A DNA stretch of 64,000 nucleotides, from positions 1,178,001 to 1,242,000 of the forward strand of contig NC_092203.1 in assembly GCF_043641665.1 (NCBI RefSeq). Reading direction: 5' to 3'. This document shows positions 35,501-47,486 of this stretch, piece by piece (positions within the stretch are counted from its first letter, which is position 1; the number at the start of each line of letters is the position of its first letter). The notes below the pieces were generated by a model. It ran no database searches. It saw nothing but the letters and a program-made list of their open reading frames with translations, and was not told the DNA's origin. The position numbers and the translations under genes were made by a program. This DNA comes from Enoplosus armatus (taxonomy: Eukaryota > Chordata > Actinopteri > Centrarchiformes > Enoplosidae).

Positions 35501-36579
35501 AGCAAAATGGTAGAAACTAAAGCCAAAGCGGAGCCTGGGAGTGAAGACGCCATCCTTCAGACTAGAACATATGACCTGTACATCACGTACGATAAATACT
35601 ACCAGACCCCTCGACTCTGGCTGTTTGGATATGACGAAGTGCGTACCTGTACCTCTCAGATTTCAGTTTTGATAATAATGTGGAGTGATATTTGAGATTG
35701 AGAATTACTCCGAGCCAAACTCACCATTGGCTCACCACCCACCCCCACCCCCCTCCAGGACAGGCAACCGCTGACCGTGGAACAGATGTACGAGGACATC
35801 AGCCAGGACCACGTGAAGAAGACGGTCACCATCGAGAACCACCCCCACCTCCCGCCACCTGCCATGTGCTCCGTTCACCCCTGCAGGTGAGAAAGACAGC
35901 CTGTATGAATACATGACTTCTTGAAGTATAGGGGCGTTTGATGGTGTGACTGTGTTTTAAAAACGTAATTTTAGTCGTTTTCACAGACCCCCCTGCTCCA
36001 ACCTTTCCTTTCAGACATGCTGAAGTGATGAAAAAGATCATCGAGACTGTGGCAGAAGGGGGAGGAGAGCTGGGAGTGCATATGTATCCTTTCATGGTGG
36101 TCAACCGCCGTGTCCATCTGGTGTCAGACGGGCACGGATGTCCTTATATGGTATCTCTGCTCCAGGCACAGACCAGATGCTTATGTTTATGTCTGTGTAT
36201 GTGTATCATTAGGTTTACAGTTTGCCTTTGGAAAGTCTTCCAAAGGACTTCCGGAACTTGGCCAGCCAATCAGAAGAATGTGGGTTTTTAGGGAGGGGAG
36301 CTATATGACTATATTCATAGTCGTTCCAGAAAATGTACTATACCACAACATACAGTATATATATATCAATATATCCTTATGTCCAGGATGAACCCTGTAT
36401 CATTCATCCTCTCCTCTAGCGCTACATTGTTATGGTATGGGTCTGTTATAGCCTCCCTCCACGCTCCTCCCGTGTTCTCCTTAACTGGCGCTTTCAGGTA
36501 CCTGCTGATTTTCCTCAAGTTTGTCCAGGCGGTCATTCCCACAATAGAGTACGACTACACGAGACACTTCACCATGTAG
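32508..36579 (+). CDS. atg3: autophagy E2-like conjugating enzyme ATG3
   Basis: ATG3 accepts LC3/GABARAP (Atg8) from ATG7 and transfers it to phosphatidylethanolamine on the growing autophagosome membrane. Twelve coding exons: 32508-32579, 32899-32940, 33085-33134, 33731-33801, 34198-34305, 34627-34679, 35154-35241, 35342-35376, 35486-35638, 35759-35886, 36015-36083 and 36498-36579. They total 951 nt (316 aa; human 314). Visible parts are the N-terminal amphipathic helix ([20 protein letters not shown]), the E2-fold start (HHCPTWKW), [17 protein letters not shown], the acidic flexible region ([17 protein letters not shown]), [20 protein letters not shown], and the catalytic HPC motif with Cys266 (SVHPCRH). 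The C-terminus ends YDYTRHFTM. The last intron is U12-type. It is divergent from cars2 across a shared promoter. Confidence 0.98.
36084..36497 (+). other. atg3: U12-type (minor spliceosome) intron in atg3
   Basis: The intron starts GTATCCTTTC, matching the U12 donor consensus RTATCCTTT. It carries TCCTTAAC, matching the U12 branch-point consensus, about 12 bases before the CAG acceptor, and it lacks a normal polypyrimidine tract. The join CAT AT|G TAC restores the conserved HMYLLIF sequence. Confidence 0.88.
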
Positions 36580-38480
36580 CTCCATAAAACCGGCCTCTCT
36601 GCCTCCGTGTTGAGATTATACCCGGTCGTGGTCTGATTACAACCTGATTTTTGTGGAATGTTTTGTGTGTTACTCTGAGACACTTTGCGCAGGTGCAGGA
36701 CATTTTGGGGGGGGGGGGGTGTGTATTTGTAGGTATGTGACAAAACAGTGTGATAAAGGAACAGCGCAACGTTTTGGGGAAAACAGGCTTGTTTTCCATG
36801 AAAACCCAGAGTCGGTTAAGAAGGTCAGTATCGGTTCGATCTGTGCGCGTCCAGTGCAGAGATGGTTACGTTCTGGCTAACTGCGGCGAGCCCAGCTATG
36901 GCATGAAAAACCCGACTTTCATCAAACTCGGAGCCGTCTTATTTTCCCGTCGTACCTTTTTAGTTGTGGAAAAAACGGAAATCTCTTGATGTATTCGTAA
37001 CAACAACCGTTCGATTCGCTCGCTTTCGTCAAAGCCGGCTGGTAGTTTCCCCCCTCCTTCCGGCCTTTTGTGCTGAGCTGGGCTTTGCTGCATCCATGCC
37101 ATATCTCACCACGACTCTGGGTAAGACTGCAGACGAGCCTTCAAAAGTCCCAAAAGTTGGACCGTTCCTCTTGTTTCTCTACGGGTTTTAATGTTTTGAC
37201 CACAATGTGGTGAGCTCTCACAAAGTTCTTGATGAGAAGATTTCGATGCTGTCGCTGAAACTCACCCCATTCCACACTGCTTCCGACCGCTTCAGTCCCA
37301 TCTCGGCAAATGAACCAACCCCCCCCCGGTTGCACAAAGCGTCAGCCCCTTTGAGTTAGTAAGCATCAGATGGGTTCTGGTGAGACAGGCCTGGATGAGA
37401 CGGTTCCAGGTGCACACATCGAAACAGTTATCTTCAGTTTAACAGTTTAGGGCCTGGCTTCAGTATCCGACACAACAATTAAAGCTGCATTCAGTGATTT
37501 TTTTTGTGGGGTGGGGTGGGGGGGGGGGGGGGGGTAGGCCACTCAGAACAAGCTGTAAACTCAACACTGATATTGTATCACCTAATAAAGTTGTCGTCGC
37601 TAACATGTTGGCAAACAGTCGCCTATTACCACATCCAGCAAACACAGACCAACGTTAGCATTCTTTTTTTGTTTGTTTGTTTGTTTGTTTGTTTGCTCCT
37701 GATGAATGTAAGTCCAATATTCACTGGCTCCACCAACTCCTGAGAAACGATATCTGGCTCTTTCCCATCTGTGGATTTGGCTCTTGCCGGTTTGTCTTAA
37801 GACTTCTTTCTCTGAATGTGTCGATGGTCAGGCCCTTTCATTCGCCCATGGCTCTCCACCATCACTACCTGCTGTGTCCAAGAGTTACGTGAAGGCTGGC
37901 TTTGACCTTTATTGTGCAGCATTTTCGCAACAAAACAAAAACAAATCGAATGATTTTATTGTCACGGTGTACTTCAATAAATTAATTTCTGGTCTGTTTC
38001 TGTTTATAAGAATGTGAATTATAAACTATATTTGGCTCATGACAGTAACATGTTTCTGACAGTACTTACACAACTAAATAAAGTACCTGCTTCAGTAATC
38101 CTTGCTCTGCTTTCCTTGTTGTCTGTCGCTTGGATAAAATATTCAGTCTGTACTGCCTGTTGGTCCAGTCTCCAGATGTAACTTGCTCACTGGTAAACAT
38201 ATTTTAAAGCAATGTACATTTATCAATAAAGAGTTTCCCAAATATTGTAAACAGAATGCTATTTGTGTCTTTATTGATTTATTTGGGAGTGGTGAAAGCA
38301 TAGGTTATTTACATTTATACATAAAGGTACATAAATTAGAAAACATTATTTTAACATATTAATATTTTAACATGACCTTATTGGACTTTTTTGGGAGGGA
38401 AATTACCAAACAAAAAAAAAATCTTTTACTTTCTGAGAGCATCTTTTTTTCCCCCTCTCCTCCGCTGCTGTTCCACATTC
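36580..38480 (+). other. atg3: atg3 3' UTR and intergenic sequence
   Basis: There is no coding sequence here. AATAAA signals occur at 37976-37981, 38077-38082 and 38225-38230; the last may be the main distal site. The stretch includes a long G-run (about 37516-37534), a (TTTG)n run near 37669-37694, and a decayed repeat at about 36755-36840 (GGAACAGCGCAACGTTTTGG) that resembles the 5' part of a common fish repeat. Confidence 0.55.
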
Positions 38481-38482
38481 AG

Positions 38483-38565
38483 ACCAGCTGGTGGCGGTAG
38501 TGTGCATACGGACTGGCCGTTTGACGCCAGTTCGTGTACCTAACCACCGCCAGAGAAGAAGCAGA
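38483..38565 (+). repeat. GTGGCGGTA...GAAGAAG retroposon-like tail
   Basis: CTGGTGGCGGTAGTGTGC, then ACCACCGCCAGAGAAGAAGC. It has the same organisation as the element just upstream of ddrgk1 and ends about 40 bases before the slc19a2 start codon. Confidence 0.55.
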
Positions 38566-38605
38566 GCGCCGATCAGTGAGCGGTTCGCGTGCTGGTGTGG
38601 AGGTC

Positions 38606-39731
38606 ATGCTGTGTGAGTCCAGCATGTCTGTTCTCTACCCGACTCTCCTCCTCTGCGTCTACGGCTTCTTCTCCAACCTCCGGCCGTCGGAGCCTTTCCT
38701 CACCGCCTACCTTATGGGACCAGACAAGAACTTGACAGAGACTCAGGTGAGTTACCTTTGCTAAAAGGGCTATAAAGGCTACTGCGCGGTTTAGCACCGA
38801 CTGCTTAACGTTACGAGACCTTGCGCTACGGTTTAACTTTTGACGTTATCAACATTCGAGCGGAATTATTATTTACTTTCCGCTTCCCATAGCTATGTGT
38901 CAATTTCCTCAGCAGCAGAATGACAACCAGCTCGTGCGTCTTATGCAATAACCGTTTCACATGTGTTACGTGAAAGAAGCCAGTGTTTAAAATCAAAATA
39001 AACGGGGAGTCAAAATTTTTTGAAACACACGTCTCTTCTCGCGATAAGACAAATGTTACAAGTCATTTACAGTCTATACATGCACTAACGCTGACAGCGT
39101 ATCACTCTTCTTGGTGGCTACGAGAGGGAAGCTCCGTACACCGGTGTTACGTCCCAGCTGGTTGTCTAATTAACTGCTTCCCGTGCGCGTGCGAAGCGTT
39201 GTGTTCGCCGAACGAACACAGCAGCGGCAGTGGCCTACCTCTGTCGCCAAATTCGTCACGTGAGCACAGCGCGTGCACGCGTGTGGGGGGGTGGGAGGAG
39301 GAGGAGGAGGAGGAGGAGGAGGGGGGGGGGGGGGCAGTCAGTTTGAAAACCGGCTGGGTCATAACACCGGGCTGAAAGTCTAAACATGTGGAGAGCTTCC
39401 CATCACTTGCTGCTCAAGTAAAGTAACAAAAACACAACTTACACTTTTAATTGACTTTAAATGAATCCTTTCAACTCCCACATGTGCACGCTCTCTTTCC
39501 ACCTGGAGGACTTCTTTGTACCAGAAGAAGAAAACAGAACGTCCCCCGTGAAAAACTGTTGACGGCGTGTTCTGGAAGGGATGTTTGCGTTATTTCCTTG
39601 TTACGCCACCACGAGGGCTGCTTGTCTCCTTGTCTCCATTTCTTCACGCATCCGCCAAACGCATGACATACCCAAATCCATATTGAGCTCCATATTTCTA
39701 CTGTTATAGCGGCCAGCCCTATAGAAAGCAC

Positions 39732-39762
<31 letters not shown>

Positions 39763-42679
39763 AGGATTGCTTCACAACAACAGGGCTGGCTGTCTTCCGA
39801 CGGCTCAGCGCTTTTGTGTTGTCGGGCCCCAACAACAAGCCCAGCCATGCTCGCCCCCAGACGGAATAATCCCTCCTGGAAAAATGGCCGGATCCTTTAG
39901 GAATTTCTGGTTAATCCGAAAATAATTACCTCCATCACGTTATAAGCGGCCCTAGAACCTTTCAAAAACGGAAGCAATGATGAATCTGGCCATACTAGAC
40001 CATACTGAGGTAGCAAATTACTGCCCGGTGTCCCGTCTTTTGCTTTTCGGCTTACAAGTGGAAACTGAAATCTGGACACTAAATGCACTTGATCAACAGA
40101 TTGCACTGACTGTTTGAGGTCAGTCATAATGAGTCTTCATCTGTTATCTGCAGGTCGTCAATGAACTCTATCCAATATGGACGTATTCCTACCTGGTGTT
40201 GCTGTTCCCCATCTTCCTGGCCACTGACTACCTCTGTTATAAGCCCGTGTTGGTCCTGCAGGCCACCAGCTTAGTAGTTACCTATGTAATGCTGCTGAAG
40301 GCGCAGGGCTTGCTGGCCATGCAGCTCCTGGAGTTTGTCTTTGGGCTGGCCACGGCCTCGGACGTGGCCTACTACTCCTACATCTACAGCGTGGTGGAGC
40401 CGGCGCACTACCAGAGAGTGACGGGTTACTGCCGCAGCATCACCCTGTTCGGATCAGCTGCCGGATCGCTGACGGGCCAGCTGCTGCTCTCCGTGGCCAA
40501 AGTTCCACTGCTCCACCTCGTCGCCATCACTCTGGCGTCGGCCGCCGTGGCCTTCGTTGCTCCCTGGTTTCTGCCCATGCCCAAGAGGAGCTTGTTCTTC
40601 CACATGAGTCCAGGAGCGGCGGTCGAGAGGCCGCGCAGCAGCAGCACAGCCCTGATGGAGAAGGCCGAGGATTCAGAGAGCAAAGTGCCCCTGAACTCGC
40701 GGGGCGTCGCCACGGTGAGTGGCAAGCCGATGTGTTCAGGTGGCACCAGGGTCGTGGTATGGATTAATCTCTTATGAATACAGTCACATGGCCATGTTTG
40801 ACCTGCCCCACTCTCCACGCAGATATCCAGGTCCTCTGAGGCAGGGAGCCATAAAAACGGTCTCCTGGACGTGTTGCGGATGCTGTTTGACGACTTCCTG
40901 CAGTGCTACAGATGTCGCCCCCTGCTGGCCTGGTCGCTGTGGTGGGCTCTGGCCACCTGTGGCTACTTCCAGGTCATCAACTACGCTCAAGCGCTGTGGG
41001 AGAACGTTCGTCCATCCCAAGACTATGAAATCTACAACGGCTACGTAGAGACACTGTCCACACTGCTAGGTGAGGGTGCCGCAAATGGCTGCCACATTGC
41101 ATTTTTTAGGTTTAGACAATTTGCCGCTGTTTCAAGGTTTACTTACTATCTTTGTCTTGACTGCATCTCATGAGTTGAAAGTTACTCTCCCCGTAAGTGT
41201 AAACCCAAAGCCTTCAGACTGGCCAGCAGGTTTTGCATACAGATGAAACAAACACTTCTGCTGGTCCACAGGGGCTCTGGCCGCTCTGCTGGTGGGCTAC
41301 CTGCCCGTGTGCTGGACTGTGTGGGGGGAGCTGGCTCTGTGTGTCCTCTCCCTGCTGATGGCCGTGTGCGTGTTTGTCATGGACACGCTGAGGAACATCT
41401 GGCTGTGCTACGGCTCGTACGTCCTCTTCAGAGCCACGTACATGCTGCTCATCACCGTGGCTACGTGAGTACAAAGAGGCAGCATGGAGTTATTTTCCTT
41501 CCCGCTCACGAACCAGCCGCTGCATATTGAACTCGATTCATAAAAGGGTCAGGTTGTTGTTTGTAGTTTTTATTGGGTCAGTCCAAGTGTTTACAAATTT
41601 AAATTCAGCATCTAAAGTGCATGTAGAAGCACAGAAAGCAGAGAGAATTGAAGTTTTATTTGACCGTTAAGTGGACAGGATGCAGTTGATGCAGTAATAG
41701 AATAGTCTTAAGTCAGTACTGTATGCCATTTGTATGCTTGTGTAACTGTTTCTGTCGTATTGTAATATGATATAAAAGTGATAGAAAGGACAGAAATGCT
41801 TTGGAGGAAGCGTTTGTTTTTGCAAACCTTTATTTTAGAGAGCGTTTCAATGTTGACAGACACCTGTAAAGAGAGAAGGGAAGAGGGAGAAAAGGGAAAC
41901 TTGTGTAACTTTAGTCCAGATTGCAGCAACCATTGACTTATAACGTCTAAACACCGAGGGGGCTGTTCCACAAGAAGAAGCGCATTCATCTCCGGGTTTA
42001 ATATGTTTTGGGTTTGCAAAGTGTGGGAACCCCCGCCACCAACGAAAACCTAACCTGAGCTTAAACAAATAGCAGGGTTGCAGGATCGTGAGGGGGATTA
42101 TTGTGTTCTCGCTCTGTTTGTCTTTTATTTCTGGCTCTCAATCCTCTGTTTATTATTTCAGCTTTCTTATTGCTGCCCATTGGCAAACTCCCGCATAAAT
42201 CGAGGAGAAGACACTGTACTTATAGATCCAAACGTGTCTGCCCTCTTGACTCATCAGATACCAGATCGCAGCCAGCCTCAACATGCAGCGGTACGCCCTG
42301 GTGTTTGGCGTGAACACCTTCATGGCTCTGCTGCTGCAGACTCTGCTCACTGTGGTGGTGGTGGACTCGGCTGGCCTCGGCCTCGATGTCTTCGCTCAGG
42401 TGAGGGAGCCTTGGCTGCCTACGACGACACACACACACACACAGAGGCACCTATGCTGTTCATCCACCTCCCGCCGTGTCGGTGTGATTGATGTTCTTGT
42501 CCCCCCCCTCCCAGTTCCTCATCTACGGCGGCTACTTCGCCGTCATCTCCGCCGTCTTCCTCCTCGCTGGGCTTTGCAAGCTGGTCTCCAGGAGGCGCTC
42601 CGAGCAGGAGGCCCTGGCCAACAGCCCGATAGACACCGAGTCGGACTCCCCTCCAGTCGGTGATGCCTGCACCTGCTGA
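38606..42679 (+). CDS. slc19a2: thiamine transporter 1
   Basis: A high-affinity thiamine carrier of the plasma membrane in the reduced-folate-carrier family (SLC19, MFS fold, 12 helices). Six coding exons: 38606-38746, 40154-40714, 40823-41069, 41272-41464, 42258-42399 and 42515-42679. They total 1449 nt (482 aa; human about 497). Diagnostic blocks are [20 protein letters not shown] (with a conserved NLT glycosylation site in the first loop), [48 protein letters not shown] and [13 protein letters not shown] before the large cytosolic loop. [17 protein letters not shown] sequence (here [13 protein letters not shown]) and [19 protein letters not shown] follow. The blocks fit SLC19A2 better than SLC19A3. 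The first ATG ([12 protein letters not shown]) was taken; M7 is a possible alternative. The N-terminus is shorter than in human. A plus-strand AATAAA at 44702-44707 may end the 3' UTR. Confidence 0.95.
39280..39335. repeat. (GGA)n plus poly-G tract in slc19a2 intron 1
   Basis: A G-run, about nine GGA units, then a run of about 14 G. The tract is purine-only on the transcribed-sense strand, with strong G-quadruplex and R-loop potential. Confidence 0.8.
39729..39756. repeat. (GT)n microsatellite
   Basis: Short GT tract in slc19a2 intron 1. Confidence 0.85.
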
Positions 42680-43867
42680 TGGCACATAATGATAGACATT
42701 GATAGGTAGGTGAGCACAGTGACTCCACGAGGCGAGCTTCAGTGTTCTCCTCAGCCACAGAGTTTCTTTATTGCAGTAGAAGGCAGAATCTAAAACTATA
42801 ATCACTTAAGGCTACTCACTGTGGCTTTGCCTACGCTTCTTAAATCACTGTATTACTAGCTGACAGCACTAACATGTTATTGTTATATTCTTGTCGTGGC
42901 GAATGTGCAAAGATTTGCACATCCGGCACACATGGAACAAGAGGTATAGTGGACGACTAACGCTGTTTACGTACTTCCAAATAATGCTGGGCAAGACAAC
43001 CTGCAGTGGGTTTGTTACAGTTGGTTTACTGAAAACAGCTGCCTGCTGCCTACTGCTGCTGCTGCTGCTGCTGGTGACGGCTCTCATGACTGACAACACC
43101 AGATGACAGCACCGAGCCAGCAAATGACCAGAATAACCAAAGCAGCGAGCGAAAACGAACTGAAAGATATAACCGTTCGGTTCAGTGTGAACACAATGAA
43201 CGGAAAAGACCTGGTAACCGCGACGCACAATTTTACAAATGTTCAGAATTCCATTTCTGTCCATTTTCCCAGCTCACTGAAGTTGATGCCTTAGACTTGA
43301 TGTAACAAGCACTAAAACACTTTGAATGGTACCTTTTTTTTTTTTATTAGCACTAGTACTTCTGTGTGTAACACCAGCCAAAAAACGTGTTTGTGTTATT
43401 AATATTCATTGTACTATCACTGATAAGTATTAATACTGATAAGGAGTATCGCTATCAGGCTTATCAATATCTGTCTCAATGCTCCTGAAGCTTGAAGTGT
43501 TACATTGTTAGGCTGCTTATATCTGTACAAAGGTGTTCATCACTGCTAAACGATCCGTTGCTGGATTTGGAGGAAGTGCCTAAAAAGGTCAACAGGGCTA
43601 GGCCCAAACCTAGTAGATGGCTGGATATGTGTATGGTCTCCGTGCTATATTGTGGCCAAACTGTCACACAAGACGGTCACTGGTAGTGTCTATAATGTGA
43701 AAGTAATATATATATATATATATATACACACATGTCCTTTTGAAAGTGTGCCGAAGTAGCACATCACATGACATGGTTGAGCTACCTTTTGAGCCAAAAA
43801 AAGAAATGGTGTGAATCCATTTGCGACCAATGACCAACCAGTGGTGTAACTTCATCGCTCACTTTCG

Positions 43868-43912
<45 letters not shown>

Positions 43913-44720
43913 CTAGAAATACCTGCAGTGGAAAACGGTGTCTTCCAAGATATGGTATGTAATTGTAACTTGCTGAGCAGAGTACAATCTTTTCTACTGG
44001 CCAAATGTTATCCACTGAAATATATGATATAATACACACGGCGTGACTGTCGATCGGAGCGTTCTAGGTCGTCACGTTTTCACGTTGACGTTTGTGACGA
44101 TTGATGAATAAATGATGTTTGCAAAACTGTTATTAGGTTAATGAACTTCAAAGCTGGAAATATATATATATATATACGTAGAATGCTGAATAGAATTGTT
44201 ACTTTTATCCAAGCTGGATGAAATGCACAATTGTCACCGCCGTCGAGACACGTTTCTCTCCGTGCAGAGGACGATTGGCGAGCGGATTCGACGCGTTCGG
44301 CCTCGTGTGAAACAGGGTGCCTTTCCGTGCAGTGCATTCATTTCTTTAGATGTCGCGGCTGGAGTCTGGAGGCCCGAGTCTTCCGGAGCATTGTACGAGA
44401 GCTAGGCTTCGTGTGAACGCGTTCACTCCGGATTTCTGTTCAGACTTGGTCATACAGGAAATCCTGTGTGCGCAGTTTTGTTACCTTTTTTTTGTGAAGG
44501 TGGTATGAACACTCTGACTGAGTAAATGTTTGCGTTAGCCCCCCCCCCCAAACTTGTGTAGCACTTGAAAAGTTCCAAGTTACTGTCTATATGCAATAAC
44601 TTTAACAAAGAAATCAACATTTTTTTGCCTAATAATCATGTCTTTTGTGTTGTATGAGGGTATTTTCAGTGTTTATTTTGTTGTTTTGTAACCATATCTG
44701 TAATAAACAGATATAACATT
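42680..44720 (+). other. slc19a2: slc19a2 3' UTR and flank
   Basis: Non-coding. It contains a (CTG)n run near 43045-43073, AT tracts near 43705 and 44160, and a (GT)n tract at 43869-43910. The first clear AATAAA is at 44702-44707. Confidence 0.5.
43869..43910. repeat. (GT)n microsatellite
   Basis: About 21 GT units. Confidence 0.95.
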
Positions 44721-44749
44721 TACTATTGACGTTTTTTCTCTTCAGGAGT

Positions 44750-45000
44750 TCACAGCCACGCCAGCGGCTCTCTGAGGCTGTACTTAGGCACGCGGTTAAA
44801 CGCTAACGTCAGCGCGCTAACATGCGCACAGTCACAATGTAAACATGCTTAAGTGTAGCATGTTGACATGCTAATATTTGCTAACTGGCACCAAACACAA
44901 AGTACAGCTTAGGCCGATGGGAATGCCATTAGTTTTGGCCTGATGACGGCGCTAGATGAGATGAATGAACCAAATTTTATGTCAGCCTATCGTCGCAAAC
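44750..45000 (+). repeat. GCTAACATGCT-type teleost repeat, copy 2
   Basis: GAGGCTGTACTTAGGCACGC, GTCAGCGCGCTAACATGCGC, CAAAGTACAGCTTAGGCCGA and TGATGACGGCGCTAGATGA occur in the same order as copy 1 (10405-10625) and the fragment at 14300. Confidence 0.7.
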
Positions 45001-45233
45001 TGTCAATCAAGTAGATATGTAAATAGTGTATTATATTTCGTTACAATGATAACTTAATATAATACAATATAGTAACTTCTAAAACTTGAAGACACAGCTA
45101 GCGTACTGTGTTTAGCATTTCAAAACAATGAGTCCTTTTTTTGTAGCAATCCGATCAACTGGTTCAACATTCAGCAAGCCTTTGTTTTTTCCCAACTAGG
45201 TCGAATTTCAAGGCTGAATTATACCCTGGGGGG

Positions 45234-45343
45234 GTTCCAAGAGGCAGGTTTACTGAGCTAACTTCCAAAAAGCCAGAGCAGGTCTGGCTTTTTTTAAACT
45301 CCGCCACTTACCCAGATAACTCGGTAAACCTGCATCTCGGAAC
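45234..45343. repeat. fold-back element (about 24-bp inverted arms)
   Basis: Arm 45234-45257 (GTTCCAAGAGGCAGGTTTAC...) and arm 45320-45343 are inverse complements with 2-3 mismatches. A second inner symmetry (GCCAGAGCAGGTCTGGC) lies between them. It looks like a small non-autonomous element. Confidence 0.65.
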
Positions 45344-46019
45344 AGGTTTCAACCCAATTCAACACCCTTCAGATTTAGTGTATTTGTCGTATATAATAAC
45401 TTCAGACAGTCCAAACTGTTCTGGTGGCAATATCACTTTATTTCCACATAAAAAAAAAAGTTCCCTTTTTAATGACAGAGATCATGTAGCAGATTCAGTA
45501 TTGCTTAAACCAGAGTAGTAAAAGATTCTGGGGACAGTGAGACAAATCTAATTTCAGAAACAGCAGTACATAAAGTGTCTTGTGTTCTTCTGGGAGGACA
45601 TTTTTGTACCTCGAGGTGAAAATATACGTGATCCTGCCGGTCTTCTGTTTCTGTGTTGTTAATTATGTGCGTAAAAAAAAAATGAAGGAAAAAGACTTGA
45701 CTTCGCTGAAAAAAGTGCATCCCGTGTAGACGCCTCTTCTTGACAGAGTTCCACTTCATAAGGGGCCGATTTTTGTCCTTTTGCACGCAGTGTAATTGTT
45801 TGGATGCAAAACACCCAGAGTGGTCTGCAGAATGCACTACTGAGTCGTACACAACCACAGCCCTCTTCACGCCGTATAAAAAGACGACACGACTCAACTG
45901 TGTGTCTTCTTGGTTCCTATAAACATAATGACCATTACAAACTTGTGTTCGAATTTAATTGTGAAGCTCTTCACAGATGCCTCCGAGTGTTTCTGCTGAG
46001 GGTTGTGGGTGTTTGTGTG

Positions 46020-47486
46020 TCAGGTGAGGCTCCAGATGACGGTGAGCATGGCCATGACGCCATTAAGGACAGCGACACCGTAACCCATGTGGAAACCCCT
46101 AGGAGAAAAAAACACACACACACACACACCGATTCCCATGTTTAACATGTTGACGCCACCGCCTGCAGTCTGGCCGTGAGGTCAAAGGTTGCGTTGGACC
46201 ACACTGACTGGATTGATGCCTCATATTTGCTGTAAGGTAGGACGCTAGTCGGATATACTGGTGTAAGCCAGTGTGTTACCTGATGGGGGCCAGTGTCAGC
46301 GGCGTTGGGAACGCCATGCCAGGCTCGTACGAGTCAAGGTAGGTGAGGGTCCACGAGAAGACACAGCAGATGCATCCAACTAATACTGACAGCACCAGGA
46401 TACTCCAGAAACCTGCGCGCGCACACAAAGCTTACGTAATCACACAAGTTATATTAGGGTTGGGGAAACTTAAGGGTATAAGTGCTGCAGACCCACACGA
46501 AGATGATAAATAAAAAGATGAATCTGGGACAAAATGAACGGCTAGTGATGCTCACCCAACATCCTCTGTTCAGTCCCATCCTCTCCTCTCACTCTCTCTG
46601 CTCGCAGCTCTGAAACAGTCCCAATCAATCAGCAGCACAAAGCCGTAAAGGTGGGTTTTAATACAAGTGTATGCTTTATTTCTGATGGAAGCATACACGT
46701 GTCATTATTTCTAGCTTTTAACGGTTACAGTATAGCTTAGCCAAAATAATCCTCACTTAAGGTCCACTTTACTAGCGTCTTTGCTGGATCTGTCAACCTC
46801 ATGTCACGGCCTTCATAAACCACAGGGTAAGTATGCTAAACTGGTACAGTAAGTGGACCTTAAGTGAAGTTTGAAGTTGTCAAAGAAAATGTGGTAAAAC
46901 TGTAAAAAAAAAAAATGATATTTTACACAGTGTATATTATGGTAAAAGTCTCACAATGAGCCAACCAGTGCCCAAGTTTGGATTTACTTCAGATTGTAGT
47001 TTATTTCGTGACTGTTTTGTACATATTCAGCAATGGTTATGAACCCACAATATAACAACATAAGATGATAAAATGTTTCCTGTGAAATTGCACCCGTAAT
47101 TGCCAGGAAGTGTCGAAATGTATGGGGTAATTTTAGCTAACACAAACTAAATAAAGTAAAAAAAAGTCGCAGTGTCCGTAGCATCGTGTGCGCGAGAGAC
47201 ACACACGCGCAGACGCGCGAGCTCGGTTACCTTTGAGTATCGGGTAGACGAAGGAGCAGAAACAACCAACAGCGGCCACAGCCACGGCGGAGCCCATTAC
47301 CGAGAGCACGACGACGGGCCACGGTTTGGGGCCGTTCCGGCTGGCGAACGGCCGTCCCTCACTCCCGCCGGGTCCTTCTCCTGACGTGTTTGTGACCCCG
47401 GGTCTCCCAGAAAGAAATTCTGCACGTCCCATATCCTCTGACGAACTTTCTCTTGAAACGTCCCTGTCTGTCGCACTCCTCGGCAT
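46020..47486 (-). CDS. arl6ip6: ADP-ribosylation factor-like 6-interacting protein 6
   Basis: A small multi-pass membrane protein of the ER/nuclear envelope, named for binding ARL6. Its exact function is poorly known. Four coding exons on the minus strand, 47486-47231, 46609-46556, 46412-46280 and 46098-46020, total 522 nt (173 aa; human 226 with a longer N-tail). The disordered Ser/Gly-rich N-terminus is followed by WPVVVLSVMGSAVAVAAVGC (first helix), FVYPILKELRAER, GFWSILVLSVLVGCICCVFS (second helix), the family hallmark WTLTYLDSYEPGMAFPTPL, and HMGYGVAVLNGVMAMLTVIW (third helix). A minus-strand AATAAA at 45437-45442 is a good poly(A) signal, giving a 3' UTR of about 580 bases. It converges on slc19a2. 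Confidence 0.93.
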
